NCBI RefSeq assembly: GCF_003264365.1
Contig: NZ_PYAK01000001.1
Location: 124,001 to 188,000, forward strand
Source of the DNA: Micromonospora noduli
GTDB lineage: Bacteria; Actinomycetota; Actinomycetes; Mycobacteriales; Micromonosporaceae
DNA: 64,000 bases
Direction: 5' to 3'
Each line of letters starts with the position of its first letter. The first letter of the stretch is position 1. The notes under the pieces were generated by a model, which was not told the origin of the DNA, ran no database searches, and worked only from the letters and a program-made list of their open reading frames with translations. The position numbers and the translations under genes were made by a program. Below, piece after piece: positions 62,079 through 64,000 of this stretch.

Positions 62079-62792
62079 CTACGGCTGTGGGCGGCGTGTG
62101 TTCTCGACCATCGCCGAGGCGACGTCGCGTACTTTGCGGTTGCTGTCCTGCGACATCTTGCTCAGGATGGCGAATGCCTGCTCGGGGGTGCAACGACGCT
62201 CACCCATGATGATGCCTTTGGCCTGTTCGATGACGGCGCGGTTCTCCATCGCCTTCTGCATGTGCCCGGCCAGGGTGGCCTGAGTTTCGTACAGGTGGGC
62301 GTTGGCCAGGCCGACGGCGGCGAACCCGGCGAACGTCTGAGCGATCGCGATCGCGTCGTCGTCGAAGGCGTCCGGTGTGGTGGCGTAGATGTTCAGCGCA
62401 CCGGTGACGTGCTCGTGCACGGGCAACCCGACCGACAGGGAGCTGTGCGCACCGGCCTGGGCGGCGGTCTGGGCCCAGCCGGGCCACCGCTGCTCGGTGC
62501 CGGTGTCCGGCACGATCAGACTGGAGGTGCTCTCAGCGGCCTGCAGGCACGGACCGTAGCCACGTTCGTACTGCTTCTCGTCCAGGGCGCGGGCGAGCTC
62601 GCCGGTGAATGCGGCGGTCTGCGGCTTGTTGCCGTGCAGCAGGGTGACACTGACCTCACTGGCCCCGGGGATCGTGCGCTTGGCCAGTAGCGCGATCTTT
62701 TCCAGCAGGGCGTCGATGTCAACGTCGGCGAGTCGAATACGGCCGAGCTCGGCGAACGCCTCGTGCGGGTCCATGGGTTCGACGTGCGTCAT
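62079..62792 (-). CDS. GAF-ANTAR regulator (RNA-binding antiterminator type)
   Basis: Protein of 237 residues. The GAF sensory domain is about 15-165 (SEVSVTLLHGNKPQTAAFTG, AGAHSSLSVGLPVHEHVTGA, LNIYATTPDAFDDDAIAIAQ). The C-terminal ANTAR domain (about 178-237) has MQKAMENRAVIEQAKGIIMG, ERRCTPEQAFAILSKMSQDS and NRKVRDVASAMVE. ANTAR domains bind paired RNA hairpins and prevent termination. AAGGA 8 nt before ATG 62792 sets the start. The ligand is unknown. Confidence 0.9.
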   Translation of the reverse strand: MTHVEPMDPHEAFAELGRIRLADVDIDALLEKIALLAKRTIPGASEVSVTLLHGNKPQTAAFTGELARALDEKQYERGYGPCLQAAESTSSLIVPDTGTEQRWPGWAQTAAQAGAHSSLSVGLPVHEHVTGALNIYATTPDAFDDDAIAIAQTFAGFAAVGLANAHLYETQATLAGHMQKAMENRAVIEQAKGIIMGERRCTPEQAFAILSKMSQDSNRKVRDVASAMVENTRRPQP

Positions 62793-63162
62793 CAAAGCGT
62801 CCTTAACGAGGGCGCGTATCACCACCAGGTGCCTGGGGTGGGGTGCGCGGATCGCTGCAGGACTCTCTTCAGGCGGAGTCCGGGATCCGCGCCGCTTCTT
62901 GACGCCGGTCTCGACGACGCCCATCGAAGGCGCCGTGCCACAGAATTTCAGCCTACCCGTACCGGAACGTCGGCTGCGATCCACGTCCCGCGGTGGCGGC
63001 GTGCCGCCCTCGCATCGCCAAGTAGCGGCCTGTCATCGAACAACCAACCGCACCGTCCACGAGGTCGCTCAAGCCATGGCGGAGCGCACCGCCGAAACCG
63101 CCGGACAGTAGTCGCTCAACCTCCTCTCCCTCGCAGCCTCGACATCGATCCTGATCGTGGCT
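62793..63162. other. Intergenic, no gene recognised
   Basis: No coding region with a plausible ribosome binding site or known protein resemblance was seen in these 370 bp; the open frames on both strands look like compositional shadows. The part next to 62793 must contain the promoter of the GAF-ANTAR gene. Confidence 0.4.
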
Positions 63163-63546
63163 TCAGGCGACGCAGAACTCGTTGCCCTCGGGGTCCTGCA
63201 TGACGACGTGCCCGAGGACATCGCCGTACCACTCCTCGCGGACCACAGTCGCGCCGGCGGCAACCAGTTCGGGCACCTTCTGCCGGATCAACCGGGCGCG
63301 CTCGGTCATGTCCCCGGAGCCGGGACCGGCCACCCGGATGTCGATGTGCATCCGGTTCTTGGCGGACTTTCCCTCGGGAACCTTGAGGAAGCTGATGGCA
63401 GGACCCCGACCGTCCGGATCAACTATGGACGCGTTGTCGGGCTCGTCGAAACCGGGCTCCTTGACATAGCCGAGGGCCAACGCCCAGAAAGCAGCGATCT
63501 GCTGGGGATCGTCGGCATCGCATCCCAGGGTCCAATGAGTGGCCAC
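63163..63546 (-). CDS. VOC (glyoxalase-like) single-domain protein
   Basis: Protein of 127 residues: HWTLGCDADDPQQIAAFWAL at the start, FLKVPEGKSAKNRMHIDIRV in the middle and HVVMQDPEGNEFCVA at the end. It has the same signature ending as the double VOC protein at 6908-7642, so they are related. Function and substrate are unknown. It is a single gene. Confidence 0.85.
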   Translation of the reverse strand: MATHWTLGCDADDPQQIAAFWALALGYVKEPGFDEPDNASIVDPDGRGPAISFLKVPEGKSAKNRMHIDIRVAGPGSGDMTERARLIRQKVPELVAAGATVVREEWYGDVLGHVVMQDPEGNEFCVA

Positions 63547-63656
63547 CGCGCCAACCTACGTCAGCTGTGACACCCTGTCACCGCCCTGATCGGGCGTCGC
63601 CCGGCTGACACCCGGGAGCGCGGGAGGCTGGCCCTGCCAATACCTACGGCGGTGGC

Positions 63657-64000
63657 CTAGTGGCCACGGAACGCCTCCTCCAACCACCAGGAGCCGCGCG
63701 CGGCGCTGACCTTGGCGTCGATCACCAGCGGGCGGGTACGGGGACCGGCGAGCCAGTGGCGTACCGGTGCGAGATCGTCGACGGTCCGGACGGTCAATCC
63801 GTCACAGCCGTAACCTCTGGCGATCGCGGCCAGGTCGGTCTCGGGGAAGGTGACCGTCTCCAACGGGTGCCCGTCCGGGCCGAAGTGGTGCACCTCGGCG
63901 CCGTACGCCGCGTCGTCGTAGATCACCACGAGCAGGGGTAGCGCCAGCCGGACGGCGGTGACCAGTTCGGTCGCGGACATGACGAAGCCACCGTCGCCCA
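63657..64000 (-). CDS. Thiamine-pyrophosphate enzyme, C-terminal part (partial)
   Basis: The 5' end lies beyond the window. The visible 113 residues carry the TPP/Mg motif GDGGFVMSATELVTAVRLAL with VVIYDDAAYGAEVHHFGPDG (the motif's Asn position replaced by Asp), then FPETDLAAIARGYGCDGLTV. This is the C-terminal PP domain of acetolactate-synthase or benzoylformate-decarboxylase-like enzymes. It is distinct from the complete TPP enzyme at 54083. The reaction cannot be told. Confidence 0.8.
   Translation of the reverse strand, partial: GDGGFVMSATELVTAVRLALPLLVVIYDDAAYGAEVHHFGPDGHPLETVTFPETDLAAIARGYGCDGLTVRTVDDLAPVRHWLAGPRTRPLVIDAKVSAARGSWWLEEAFRGH

Overview
The window is high-GC actinobacterial DNA (NNC/NNG codon bias, many GTG starts, GTGA/ATGA gene overlaps). 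A mycothiol-era DsbA/nitroreductase homologue, an AfsR-type regulator, an nSTAND-WD40 protein, ANTAR and SpoIIE-type regulators and several ricin-tailed secreted enzymes fit Micromonosporaceae, probably Micromonospora or a close relative. The genus is an inference. I saw no tRNA, rRNA, CRISPR array, insertion sequence or prophage.

1-9 kb: the end of an AfsR-like NB-ARC/TPR regulator, a NarL-type two-component pair, a DUF2306 membrane protein, a DksA/TraR-like zinc-finger protein with an unusual leader containing an intrinsic terminator, a glycogen-debranching-type glycosidase, a double VOC protein, a stand-alone LigD phosphoesterase domain and an APH-type kinase. 9-19 kb: TetR plus an FAD monooxygenase behind a 15-bp-arm palindrome, ThuA and Gfo/Idh/MocA sugar genes, a large HTH-nSTAND-WD40 protein with a frameshift, and a small secreted peptidoglycan-binding-like protein. 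19-24 kb: a three-gene minus-strand operon of secreted GH43/AbfB and GH5/ricin enzymes with a LacI-type operator. 24-31 kb: NADAR and HAD genes in one transcription unit, a coaD-like remnant, ATP-grasp, three GNATs, a secreted endonuclease/phosphatase-fold protein, and a divergent MarR/DsbA pair with tandem operators.

31-35.4 kb is the most striking block. It is a translationally coupled operon (YbaB-like, WXG100-like, WXG100-type delivery protein, HNH-like nuclease toxin, SMI1/KNR4 and SUKH-4 immunity proteins), followed by a DUF1963 protein and a decayed second copy of the SUKH-4 gene. It reads as a type VII-secreted polymorphic toxin locus in which delivery and toxin modules are separate ORFs.

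36-46 kb holds a two-component system next to an epimerase, a GT-C-like membrane protein, GT2, DUF2064, a methyltransferase, a membrane Mo-oxidoreductase, MTA phosphorylase and a DM13 protein. Three promoter regions of this island carry CGTAAG-type 11-bp tandem repeats, which suggests one OmpR-family regulon. 46-54 kb: tandem paralogous CE1-like esterases with ricin domains, an RsbQ/RsbP-like pair, a deletion scar fusing a carbamoyltransferase start to a GT9 end, DUF6766 with a 27-residue membrane peptide, a lipoprotein and a STAS protein. 54-64 kb: a redox/stress block (TPP enzyme, HPP protein, a NapA/FdhF-like Mo-oxidoreductase lacking its Fe-S cysteines, a helical partner, a 16-Cys copper-binding four-helix protein, NDH-2), then ANTAR and VOC genes and the end of another TPP enzyme.
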